NCBI GenBank assembly: GCA_964434425.1
Contig: CAYSVH010000012.1
Coordinates: 1-64,000, forward strand
Origin: CALMEC01 sp964434425
GTDB lineage: Bacteria; Actinomycetota; Thermoleophilia; Miltoncostaeales; Miltoncostaeaceae
DNA length: 64,000 bases
Direction of reading: 5' to 3'
The notes below the pieces were generated by a model that saw nothing but the letters and a program-made list of their open reading frames with translations, was not told the DNA's origin and searched no databases. The first letter of the stretch is position 1; each line of letters starts with the position of its first letter. Shown one piece after another: positions 52,076-59,399 of this stretch. The position numbers and the translations under genes are program-made.

Positions 52076-53296
52076 GTGGCGCCGACCCGGAGAGCACCTT
52101 TGAGACGTCCCGGGAGCAGACGCTCCGCAGCGGACCCAATCGCGTGTGTCATCGGCGAGATCGACCTGGTCCGGTCCCTCGCGCTCGCACGCATCCCGTG
52201 CGCCCTTGTGGCGCATCCCGGTGACTGCGCGCGTTTCAGCCGCGGGGTGACGGAGACGGTCGACAAACCCGAGCGGTGGGAGCCGGCGGAGCTCGCCGAG
52301 ATGCTCGTGGCGTGGGCCCGCGGCCGTGGCGAGAAGCCCGTCCTGTTCTACGACGGCGACTGGGACCTCCTCATGGTGTCCGAGGAGCGCGAGCGACTGG
52401 GCGAGGCGTTCCGATTCGTCATCCCCGACCGCGACCTGGTGCATGATCTCGTCGACAAGGCCCGGTTCGCCCGGCTCGCCGAGGCACGCGGTCTCCCCGT
52501 GCCCCGCGCGATCTCGTTGGAGCCCGGGTACACCGGCGATGTGGACCTGCGGTATCCGGTCATCCTGAAGCCTCTGACGCGCGACCATGACACGTGGAAG
52601 CCACTCACCGACCGCAAGGCGTTGCAGGCCGACGATCCCACGGAGTTCGCGCGGATCTGGGACCACCTCGCCGCGCTCGATGCCGCGGTGATCGTCCAGG
52701 AGCTCGTTCCGGGGCCGGAGCGGCTGATCGAGAGCTATCACACCTACGTCGACGGGGACGGACGGATCGTCGGCGAGTTCACCGGCAGGAAGATCCGCAC
52801 GTACCCACGTCGGCACGGCTTCAGCACCGCGCTCGAGACCTCGGACGCCGCCGATGTCCGCGCGGTCGGACGCGACGTGCTGGAGCGCATCGGCTTCACC
52901 GGTGTCGCGAAGATCGACTTCAAGCGCCATCCCGACACCGGTGAGCTCCTCATCCTCGAGATCAACCCGCGCTTCAGCCTGTGGCAGCACCTCGGGGCCA
53001 AGGCCGGTGTCAACCTCGCGCACGCCGTGTTCGCCGACCTCACCGACCGACCACGGCCGCCCATGGGACGGGTCCGTGCGGGAGTGCGATGGGTCAGCAT
53101 CGCGTCGGACAGGCGTGCCGCCCGCGAGGAGGGCATCTCGACGATGGCCTGGTTGCGGTGGATGCTGGGATGCGAGGCGAAGCATGCGATCGCCGGAAGC
53201 GATCCGCTCCCTCTGCTGGCGGGAGGCGCTCAGCGTGCCACGCACCGCGTCCGTGGTCTGATCCCGATCGGCCGACGGCACTCGCACTCACGGTGA
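52076..53296 (+). CDS. ATP-grasp domain ligase
   Basis: 406 residues from GTG 52076, with an ATP-grasp core: VILKPLTRDHDTWKPLTDRK (ATP-binding Lys), IVQELVPGPERLIESYHTYV, GRKIRTYPRRHG, TGVAKIDFKRH and LLILEINPRFSLWQHLG with the Mg2+-binding Glu and Asn. These enzymes form amide bonds between a carboxylate and an amine via acyl phosphate; carbamoyl-phosphate-synthase-like members act in polysaccharide and natural product loci. Together with the amidotransferase and the FemAB-like protein it points to amidation or aminoacylation of the polymer. The gene stands between the APH-like and nucleotidyltransferase genes. Confidence 0.85.
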   Translation: MAPTRRAPLRRPGSRRSAADPIACVIGEIDLVRSLALARIPCALVAHPGDCARFSRGVTETVDKPERWEPAELAEMLVAWARGRGEKPVLFYDGDWDLLMVSEERERLGEAFRFVIPDRDLVHDLVDKARFARLAEARGLPVPRAISLEPGYTGDVDLRYPVILKPLTRDHDTWKPLTDRKALQADDPTEFARIWDHLAALDAAVIVQELVPGPERLIESYHTYVDGDGRIVGEFTGRKIRTYPRRHGFSTALETSDAADVRAVGRDVLERIGFTGVAKIDFKRHPDTGELLILEINPRFSLWQHLGAKAGVNLAHAVFADLTDRPRPPMGRVRAGVRWVSIASDRRAAREEGISTMAWLRWMLGCEAKHAIAGSDPLPLLAGGAQRATHRVRGLIPIGRRHSHSR

Positions 53297-53497
53297 CAGC
53301 GCCCGCTCCACAGGCTCCGACGGACACGGTCCCCAGAAGGGCCGGGAACCCCTCCGAGGCACCCGGTGATCGACCGCGTGAGCCCCGTCGGCCCTCCGTC
53401 CGCATCCGGTGTTCGTCACACTCCGCACCCTCGTGAACGCCCAGAACTAGACCGCAGGCCAGGCCATCTTCTGCCCGAGCCGCAGTTTCCTATACGT

Positions 53498-53695
53498 ATG
53501 GGGGGGGAGGTGGCGCATGTGGTGGAGCTAACCTCCCGGGCGTACCATTGTTGTATTCGTAACAGTTTTCCAAGGAACGGAAGGCGCCCGATGATACGAC
53601 GCCAGATGAGTGTGCGGCCTCCCACGGCGGACCGCGCATCGGCCACACGTATGACGATGTACGGGCGCGACAGGCACCGGGGGGTGGCCCGATGA
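53498..53695 (+). CDS. Possible small leader ORF with G8 tract
   Basis: ATG 53498 is followed at once by a run of eight G (53500-53507), then a 65-residue frame (MGGEVAHVVELTSRAYHCC, later MIRRQMSVRPPTADRASATR) whose stop at 53693-53695 overlaps the next ATG at 53692 (ATGA). An internal ATG at 53591 with AAGGAACGGAAGG upstream would give a 34-residue peptide. No family recognised. If translated, slippage at the G tract would alter coupling to the nucleotidyltransferase gene. Coding status uncertain; the rest of 53297-53497 holds nothing I recognise. Confidence 0.3.
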   Translation: MGGEVAHVVELTSRAYHCCIRNSFPRNGRRPMIRRQMSVRPPTADRASATRMTMYGRDRHRGVAR

Positions 53696-54495
53696 CGATG
53701 TCCCCAATCAAGGACCAGGCGGAGAAGAACCAGACGACGATGCGGATCGTCGAGAGCGACCCGGTCCGCCGCGCCGTCGTACTCGCCGGTGGCCGCGGAA
53801 CCCGTCTGGCCCCGTACACCCAGGTGCTGCCCAAGCCGCTCATGCCCATCGGCGAGCGCGCCATCCTCGAGATCGTGCTCGATCAGCTCCGGGACGCCGG
53901 TATCCGCGGCGTCACGCTTTCGGTCGGCTACCTGGCGCATCTCATCCAGGCCGTCCTCGACCACGCCACCGGTCTCGACGTCGACCTCCGGTACGTGCAC
54001 GAGTCGGAGCCCCTCGGCACGGCCGCCCCCCTGCGGCTCATCGACGACCTCGACGACACCTTCGTCGCCATGAACGGCGACGTGCTGACCGACATCGACT
54101 ACGAGGAGATGATCCAGCACCACTGCGCCGCGGGCAACATGCTGACGATCGCCACCCACCGCCGGGTGGTCACGATCGACTACGGCGTGCTCGAAGTGGG
54201 AGCGTCCGGGCGCCTGTCCGGTTTCAAGGAGAAGCCGGAGATCAGCACGGTCGTGAGCATGGGCATCTACGTCATGGAGCCCGCCGCGCTCGAGCACATC
54301 CCGCCGACGGGACGGTTTGACCTGCCCGACCTGGTACACGCGCTCCTGCGTGCCGGGCAGCCGGTCGGGACGTACCGTCACGACGGCCTGTGGTTCGACA
54401 TCGGACGCCAGGAGGACTACGCCAGGGCGGCGACCACGTGGCTGGAGCGAGAGCCCGTGAGGCAGCGCTCCGAGCTCCGCGTCTCCGCAAGCTGA
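53692..54495 (+). CDS. NDP-sugar pyrophosphorylase-like nucleotidyltransferase
   Basis: 267 residues. AVVLAGGRGTRLAPYTQVLPKPLMPIGERA is broken here as VVLAGGRGTRLAP plus PKPLMPIGE, the canonical signature; YVHESEPLGTAAPLRLIDDL, VAMNGDVLTDIDY (metal Asp) and GFKEKPEISTVVSMGIYVM follow. It makes an NDP-hexose (mannose-1-phosphate guanylyltransferase or glucose-1-phosphate type) for the polysaccharide. Preceded by a small leader ORF; followed by a repeat-rich 690-base gap. Confidence 0.92.
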   Translation: MTMSPIKDQAEKNQTTMRIVESDPVRRAVVLAGGRGTRLAPYTQVLPKPLMPIGERAILEIVLDQLRDAGIRGVTLSVGYLAHLIQAVLDHATGLDVDLRYVHESEPLGTAAPLRLIDDLDDTFVAMNGDVLTDIDYEEMIQHHCAAGNMLTIATHRRVVTIDYGVLEVGASGRLSGFKEKPEISTVVSMGIYVMEPAALEHIPPTGRFDLPDLVHALLRAGQPVGTYRHDGLWFDIGRQEDYARAATTWLEREPVRQRSELRVSAS

Positions 54496-54529
54496 CGTTC
54501 GGGGAGACGAAACGCCGTGGCCCTGTGGT

Positions 54530-54717
54530 GTGACCTCGGGACGCACCCGTCGCACCGCCGGACGCCCGGATCGCGGATGCCGGGTGGCGCACGGGTCGAC
54601 GTGGAGCGTCGTTCCGGCACCGACCGGCGGGCCGGTGGCCCGGCCCACGTGCCCGATGACGCGTTCGCGCGGCAGGGGACGCACGCCACACCGCGCGAAC
54701 GCGGAGGCAACCGCCGG
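54530..54717. repeat. Decayed unit upstream of the repeat array
   Basis: GGATCGCGGATGCCGGGTGGCG near 54570 and GCGGAGGCAACCGCC near 54701-54715 are weak matches to the left-inner (GGATCGTGGATGTGGGGTGCG) and right-end (GTGGAATCAACCGTC) parts of the array units. I see no gene between 54496 and 55183; the long open frame across this stretch is repeat-derived. Confidence 0.35.
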
Positions 54718-55169
54718 GATGGGTGATACCGCGGGATCGCGGATGCGGGATGGGTCGGCGGTGGATGCGGGATGGGTCGGGGAAACGTGCACAAGCCGCG
54801 AGACCGTGGAATCAACCGTCGAGATGGGTGATTCCATGGGATCGTGGATGTGGGGTGCGGTCATGGTGGATGCGGGGCGTCGACGGCCACCGAAGGGCAT
54901 GCTGGTTGCCTGTTCGAGTCGGCCGGTGACGCATCCGCGCCGCCAGGAACGTGCACCACGCCGCGAGACCGTGGAATCAACCGTCGAGATGGGTGATTCC
55001 ATGGGATCGTGGATNNNNNNNNNNNNNNNNNNNNNNNNNNNNNNNNNNNNNNNNNNNNNNNNNNNNNNNNNNNNNNNNNNNNNNNNNNNNNNNNNNNNNN
55101 NNNNNNNNNNNNNNGCATCCGCGCCGCCAGGAACGTGCACCACGCCGCGAGACCGTGGAATCAACCGTC
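54718..55169. repeat. Tandem array of terminal-inverted-repeat elements
   Basis: Three units are seen. Unit 1: 54718-54820 (103 bp). Unit 2: 54823-54985 (163 bp). Unit 3: 54988-55169, cut by the N gap. Each begins GATGGGTGATTCCAT (unit 1: GATGGGTGATACC) and ends TGGAATCAACCGTC; the ends are inverted copies of each other (TGATTCCA/TGGAATCA exact). Units are separated by GA. Unit 2 contains an additional 60 bp compared with unit 1. Inside are GGGATCGTGGATGTGGGGTGCG and GTGCACCACGCCGCGAGACC. After unit 3 the sequence continues TAGGATCC, the promoter of the phosphoesterase gene. Small MITE- or REP-like mobile elements are the best description. Confidence 0.75.
55015..55114. other. Assembly gap (100 N)
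   Basis: Exactly 100 N inside the third repeat unit. Both flanks are repeat sequence, so this is a scaffold joint placed by convention; true length and copy number are unknown. Confidence 0.97.
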
Positions 55170-55175
55170 TAGGAT
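55170..55175 (+). promoter_or_regulatory. -10 box abutting the repeat array
   Basis: TAGGAT with eight bases to GTG 55184, directly at the right end of the last repeat unit. The upstream promoter part would lie in the repeat. Confidence 0.4.
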
Positions 55176-55183
55176 CCGCGCCT

Positions 55184-55942
55184 GTGCGCTACGCCGTCCT
55201 CGCCGACATCCACGGCAACCTTCCCGCGTTCGAGGCCGTGATGCATGAGGCGACGCATCTGGGGATCGACCGCCACCTCGTTCTCGGCGACCTCGTGGGC
55301 TACGGGGCCTTCCCCAACGAATGCGTGGCCGCCGTGGCGGATCTCGGCGCACCCGCCGTCGCCGGCAACCACGACCTCATGGCGATCGGGCGGCTCTCGG
55401 ACGAGCGATGCATCCGCGCGGCCCGCACAACGCTCCGCTGGACCCGAACCGTCCTGAACCCCGCCGCACGCGGGTACCTGGAGCGGATGCCCCCGCGATA
55501 CGCCACGGACGACGGCGTGGTGTGTGCTCACGGCACGCTGGACGACCCGCAGGAGTACCTCACCACGCCCGAGCAGGCCGTCGTGAACCTCGGCCAGCTG
55601 ACGCGCGAACACCCCGGCGCCTCGGTCCTCCTGGTCGGCCACACGCATCGCCCGTGGGCGTGCGGGCACGACGGCGAGACACGGAGACACGAGGGCACGA
55701 TCGCCATCGGCCACGAGCCGATCGTGCTGAATCCCGGGGCCGTCGGCCAGGTGCGCGGCGGGCCGCCGGTCGCCCGTTTCATGGTCCTCGACACCGTCGC
55801 CAGGACGGCGACGTTCGTCACCGTTCCCTACGACGTCAAGCGAACCCGCGCGGCGCTGCGTCAGCACGGACTGCCGCGCGGCACCCACCGGCTGCGCCGG
55901 TCAGCCCTCGGCGGCCTTCGCCGTCTCCTTCGGCGCGTCTGA
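55184..55942 (+). CDS. Calcineurin-like metallophosphoesterase (YfcE/DUF2156-type)
   Basis: 252 residues from GTG 55184. The dimetal motifs are D-x-H (LADIHGNLPAFEAV), GD (VLGDLVGYG), GNHD (VAGNHDLMAI), H (GVVCAHGTL) and GHTH (VLLVGHTHRPWA), followed by LNPGAVGQVRG. This resembles the YfcE/MJ0936-like phosphodiesterases. The substrate is unknown. A leaderless start follows a TAGGAT box at the end of the repeat array. The 3' end overlaps the convergent FemAB-like gene by 42 bases. Confidence 0.9.
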   Translation: MRYAVLADIHGNLPAFEAVMHEATHLGIDRHLVLGDLVGYGAFPNECVAAVADLGAPAVAGNHDLMAIGRLSDERCIRAARTTLRWTRTVLNPAARGYLERMPPRYATDDGVVCAHGTLDDPQEYLTTPEQAVVNLGQLTREHPGASVLLVGHTHRPWACGHDGETRRHEGTIAIGHEPIVLNPGAVGQVRGGPPVARFMVLDTVARTATFVTVPYDVKRTRAALRQHGLPRGTHRLRRSALGGLRRLLRRV

Positions 55943-56935
55943 TTGGAAGCGGCCCGATGGATTGTCGGGGTCGTTCCGCTTGCGGACCCATTCGCGCAGA
56001 TGCCAGAGCGGTGCGATGCGCGGACGCACGACGTGCGGGAGCGTGACCTCGTGTCCGCCGTACTTGCGCTTGTAGTCCCCGCCCCCGCCGAGGTCGAATG
56101 TCGTGACGCCACGTTCCCGCCAGTGGCGCAGCGCGAACCAGAAGATCGCCTCGTTGGGCCGGAACTGCTGCCCCGAACGAAAGCTCGCACCGCCCCAGAA
56201 GAACATCGTGGAGGCGAGCCCGGGGAAGATCCCGGTCGCGATCGGTTCCCCCTCCGGATCACGCGCCCGGACCAGAAGGACACGGCCGGCCGGGTGGAGA
56301 TTTCGGATCAGCGCGCGGACACGCTCGACGTCGTACGTGGGGCGCAGCCCCTGTTTCGCGAAGACGTCCTCCAGCTGCGCGTAGTACTCCTCCGCGAACC
56401 CGTCGGGGCCGGCCTCCTCGACCGTCAGCCCCAGCTTCTCACCACGGCGCACCGCGCGCCGGCAGGCGCTGGAGAAGCCACCGAAGATCGCGTCCTCCGA
56501 ACCCGAGATGTCGACGTCCCAGGTCGTGAAGGTCTCGACGCGGCACCGCCGGTCGCGGATGTCGCCGTCCACGAGGAAGCGGTCGCGCAGCTCGACGTGA
56601 TGCACGCCGAGCTCGCGGAAGGCGAATGGGATCACGGCCTCGAGCGCGTCTGCACGCGAGACCCCCGGCGCGAGGTTGAAGCCCTGATAGGCGGTCGACC
56701 AGCCGGGAAGAGGGCTGCCCAGCATGCGCAGACCGAACCGCCGCGTGATGAGTCCGGTGAAGTAGCCGATACAGGAGGACCCATCGTGAACCGATGCGAT
56801 AATGGGCTCCGCGTCCTGGGTCTCGACGATGAACCTGAGCCACTCGCGCGACTGGGTCACCATTCGGTCCGCGAAAGCATCCAGTTCGTCCCAGTCGCAA
56901 TCCTCGGGTAAGTGAAGCCGCTCGATCCTCAGCAT
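55901..56935 (-). CDS. FemAB/GNAT-like aminoacyltransferase candidate
   Basis: 344 residues with a double-GNAT-type layout. The C-terminal domain has SACRRAVRRGEKLGLTVEE, EYYAQLEDVFAKQGLRPTYD, ARDPEGEPIATGIFPGLAST, FFWGGASFRSGQQFRPNEAI and GGGGDYKRKYGG, typical of the FemAB / 'lipid II:glycine glycyltransferase' and PEP-CTERM-associated FemAB-related families, which use aminoacyl-tRNA or acyl-CoA. In a polysaccharide locus an N-acylated or aminoacylated sugar is likely. Starts at ATG 56935, divergent from the deacetylase gene. Confidence 0.82.
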   Translation of the reverse strand: MLRIERLHLPEDCDWDELDAFADRMVTQSREWLRFIVETQDAEPIIASVHDGSSCIGYFTGLITRRFGLRMLGSPLPGWSTAYQGFNLAPGVSRADALEAVIPFAFRELGVHHVELRDRFLVDGDIRDRRCRVETFTTWDVDISGSEDAIFGGFSSACRRAVRRGEKLGLTVEEAGPDGFAEEYYAQLEDVFAKQGLRPTYDVERVRALIRNLHPAGRVLLVRARDPEGEPIATGIFPGLASTMFFWGGASFRSGQQFRPNEAIFWFALRHWRERGVTTFDLGGGGDYKRKYGGHEVTLPHVVRPRIAPLWHLREWVRKRNDPDNPSGRFQSDAPKETAKAAEG

Positions 56936-57060
56936 CTGTTCCTGTTCATCATCACAGCAAGGTAGGTCACGAGATTACTACGGACAGTACTCAGACCCCC
57001 GGTGCCGCCCACGACGCGAATGACCGGCCGACACCGTCGCACACCGCTGCGCGGCGGGGC

Positions 57061-57999
57061 CTGGCGGACGTCGAATGGCCCGACGGGAAGGCGTTCGCCT
57101 TCACGGTCGTCGACGACACGGACGAGTCGACTCTCGCCAACACCAAGCCGGTCTATGACCTGCTCGACGAGCTGGGCATGCGCACCACCAAGACCGTCTG
57201 GCCGCTCGCACCGACGCGTACCCCGAAGTACGGCGGCGACACCCTCGAGAACCCCGAGTACCGGGAATGGGTGCTCGACCTGCAGCGCCGGGGCTTCGAG
57301 ATCGCACTTCACGGAACGACCGATCATCCGTCGACGCGGTCCGATGTCGAGCGTGGCCTCGACTACTACCGCGAGGTGATCGGCGACGACCCCCGGATGC
57401 ACGTGAACCACGACGGGCAGACCGAGGGCATGTACTGGGGCGAGGCGCGGCTCGACGGCTGGATGCGCCTCCTCTACAAGCTCGCGAACCGCGTCGCGCG
57501 CCAGGACCGCCGGCACTACGGTCACGACCCCGCGAGTCCGTACTTCTGGGGTGATCTGTGCCGTGACCGGATCGAGTACGTCCGCAACTTCGTCTACCAG
57601 GACATCAACACCCTCGCGCAGGACCCGATGATGCCGTACCACGACCCGCAGCGGCCATACGTCCGCTATTGGTACAGCGGCAGCAACGGTGCGGAGATCG
57701 GTCCGTTCCTCACCCTGCTCACCGAGGAGAACCAGGACCGTCTCGTCGCCGAGGGCGGCGCATGCGTCGTCTACACGCACTTCGCGCTCGGGTTCGTGGA
57801 GGCCGACGGCCGGCTCAACCCGCGGTTCGAGAAGCTGATGCGCCGGCTGGCCTCCTTCGACGGCTGGTTCGTCCCCACGTCGACGCTGCTCGACCATCTC
57901 CGCGCACGCCCGGGGTGGACGCCGACGGCGGACCCCGCGGTGCTGCGGCGGATGAAGCGGCGATTCCTGACCTCGCGCCTGGGATCCGGAACGGCCTAG
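57061..57999 (+). CDS. Polysaccharide deacetylase-like protein (NodB-type, divergent)
   Basis: About 312 residues if started at CTG 57061; no ATG, GTG or TTG exists in frame upstream of ATG 57178, yet the frame before it encodes the conserved entry WPDGKAFAFTVVDDTDES with the metal-binding Asp pair, so translation must start upstream of 57178. Downstream are RTTKTVWPLAP, FEIALHGTTDHPSTRSDVER (H-x3-H motif), and DPSPYFW-like segments near DPASPYFWGDLCRD, then VYTHFALGF. It probably removes acetyl groups from the polysaccharide. The stop TAG lies at the left edge of a repeat element. Confidence 0.75.
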   Translation: MADVEWPDGKAFAFTVVDDTDESTLANTKPVYDLLDELGMRTTKTVWPLAPTRTPKYGGDTLENPEYREWVLDLQRRGFEIALHGTTDHPSTRSDVERGLDYYREVIGDDPRMHVNHDGQTEGMYWGEARLDGWMRLLYKLANRVARQDRRHYGHDPASPYFWGDLCRDRIEYVRNFVYQDINTLAQDPMMPYHDPQRPYVRYWYSGSNGAEIGPFLTLLTEENQDRLVAEGGACVVYTHFALGFVEADGRLNPRFEKLMRRLASFDGWFVPTSTLLDHLRARPGWTPTADPAVLRRMKRRFLTSRLGSGTA

Positions 58000-58101
58000 A
58001 TGGGTGATCCCACCGAAATCGCGGCGTGGTGCACGCCCCAGCGGCGCCCCGCATCCACCGATGACGCACCCCACATCCACGATCCCGTGGAATCAACCAT
58101 C
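57999..58101. repeat. Single inverted copy of the repeat element
   Basis: 103 bp, the same length as array unit 1 but in reverse orientation. Terminal repeats GATGGGTGATCCCA (57999-58012) and TGGAATCAACCATC (58088-58101) pair at 12 of 14 positions. The interior (CGCGGCGTGGTGCACGCCCC, GCATCCACCGATGACGCACC, CCACATCCACGATCCC) is the reverse complement of the array units. The left end sits at the CTAG that includes the stop codon of the deacetylase gene. Confidence 0.75.
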
Positions 58102-58211
58102 GAACGGATTCGGACCCTGTCGCGTCGATTCCTGGGGGCGTCATCCCGGACCGACGACGTCTACCGGCGACATGCCGTCCGTCCGCCGAGTACGCAAGGG
58201 ACCTGCACACG

Positions 58212-59399
58212 ATGACCGACCGCACGGAGCCCGCCATCCCCGTGGCCAGAGCGACACCGACGGTGTCGCTCTCCGACATCCTCGTCGACGACGAACTGCT
58301 CGCCGCCGTCCACGACACCGTCGCCTCGGGATGGTGGAGCATGGGGCCGCGGGTCGCCGCGTTCGAGGAGGCGTTCGCCGCGCAGTGCGGCGTTCCGCAC
58401 GCGTTCGTCGTCGCGAACGGCACCGCGGCCATCCACCTCTCGCTGCTCGCGACCGGCATCGGACCGGGCGACGAGGTGATCCTCCCCTCCCTCACGTTCG
58501 TGGCGGCGGCCAACATGGTCCGGGCGGTGGGCGCGACACCCGTCTTCTGCGACATCGCCGGTCCCCATGACCTGAACCTCGACCCGGACGACCTCGCCGA
58601 TGCCGTGACCGAGGCGACACGCGCGCTGATGCCCGTGCACTACGGCGGCTTTCCCTGTGACATGGACGCCCTGCACTCCGTCGCGGACCGCCACGGACTG
58701 GTCGTCATCGAGGACGCCGCGCACGCCCCCGGGGCAGCCGCGGGCGGCCGCGGTCTCGGCAGCTTCGGCGACACCGGCTGCTTCAGCTTCTTCTCGAACA
58801 AGAACCTCCCGGTCGGCGAGGGCGGCATGGTCGTCACCGGCGACGATGCCGTGGCCGAGCGCCTGAAGCTCCTGCGGTCGCACGGGATGACCACCCTCAC
58901 GTGGGATCGCCACCGCGGTCACGCGTCCGGCTACGACGTCCTGGCCCACGGTTTCAACTACCGGCTGGACGAGGTCCACGCGGCCATCGGCCTGGTCCAG
59001 CTGTCGCGGCTCGACGCCAACAACGCCGCCCGCGGCCGCCACGCCGAGCGCTACCGTGAGGGCCTCGCGGGTATCGACGGGCTCGTCGTGCCGTTCGACG
59101 CCCCGGCGGCGGACACGACGCCGGCCTTCCACCTGCAGGAGGTCCTGCTACCGGAGGGGGTCGACCGCGACCGTGTGCGGGGATGGCTCGCAGCCGCCGG
59201 CATCCAGACGAGCGTCCACTATCCGCCGATCCATACGTTCACCGCGTTCACGTCCGACGCCGGGCGACGGCCGCTGCCGCGCACCGACGCGGTCGCGCCC
59301 CGGCTTCTGACCCTCCCCCTCTATCCCCACCTCACCGACGCGCAGATCGACTCCGTCGTCGACGCGCTGGCGGAGGCCGTCGCCGTGGAGCGCCGTTGA
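58212..59399 (+). CDS. DegT/DnrJ/EryC1/StrS-family PLP aminotransferase
   Basis: 395 residues. The PLP-binding Lys is in FSFFSNKNLPVGEGGM; VANGTAAIHLSLLATGIGPGDEV, PSLTFVAAANMVRAVGATPVFCD, VHYGGFPCDMD, VIEDAAHAPGA and FNYRLDEVHAAIGLVQL are family motifs. It converts a keto-sugar nucleotide to an amino sugar (for example 4-amino-4,6-dideoxyhexose), which could then be acylated by the FemAB/GNAT-like enzyme. AAGGGACCTGCACACG upstream of ATG 58212 carries a ribosome binding site. TTG of the next gene overlaps the stop. Confidence 0.93.
   Translation: MTDRTEPAIPVARATPTVSLSDILVDDELLAAVHDTVASGWWSMGPRVAAFEEAFAAQCGVPHAFVVANGTAAIHLSLLATGIGPGDEVILPSLTFVAAANMVRAVGATPVFCDIAGPHDLNLDPDDLADAVTEATRALMPVHYGGFPCDMDALHSVADRHGLVVIEDAAHAPGAAAGGRGLGSFGDTGCFSFFSNKNLPVGEGGMVVTGDDAVAERLKLLRSHGMTTLTWDRHRGHASGYDVLAHGFNYRLDEVHAAIGLVQLSRLDANNAARGRHAERYREGLAGIDGLVVPFDAPAADTTPAFHLQEVLLPEGVDRDRVRGWLAAAGIQTSVHYPPIHTFTAFTSDAGRRPLPRTDAVAPRLLTLPLYPHLTDAQIDSVVDALAEAVAVERR

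Noticed and set aside
54718..55169. CRISPR array
   Set aside because: Repeats are tandem with 2-bp junctions and variable unit sizes (103 and 163 bp), have terminal inverted repeats and no unique spacers; no cas genes are nearby.
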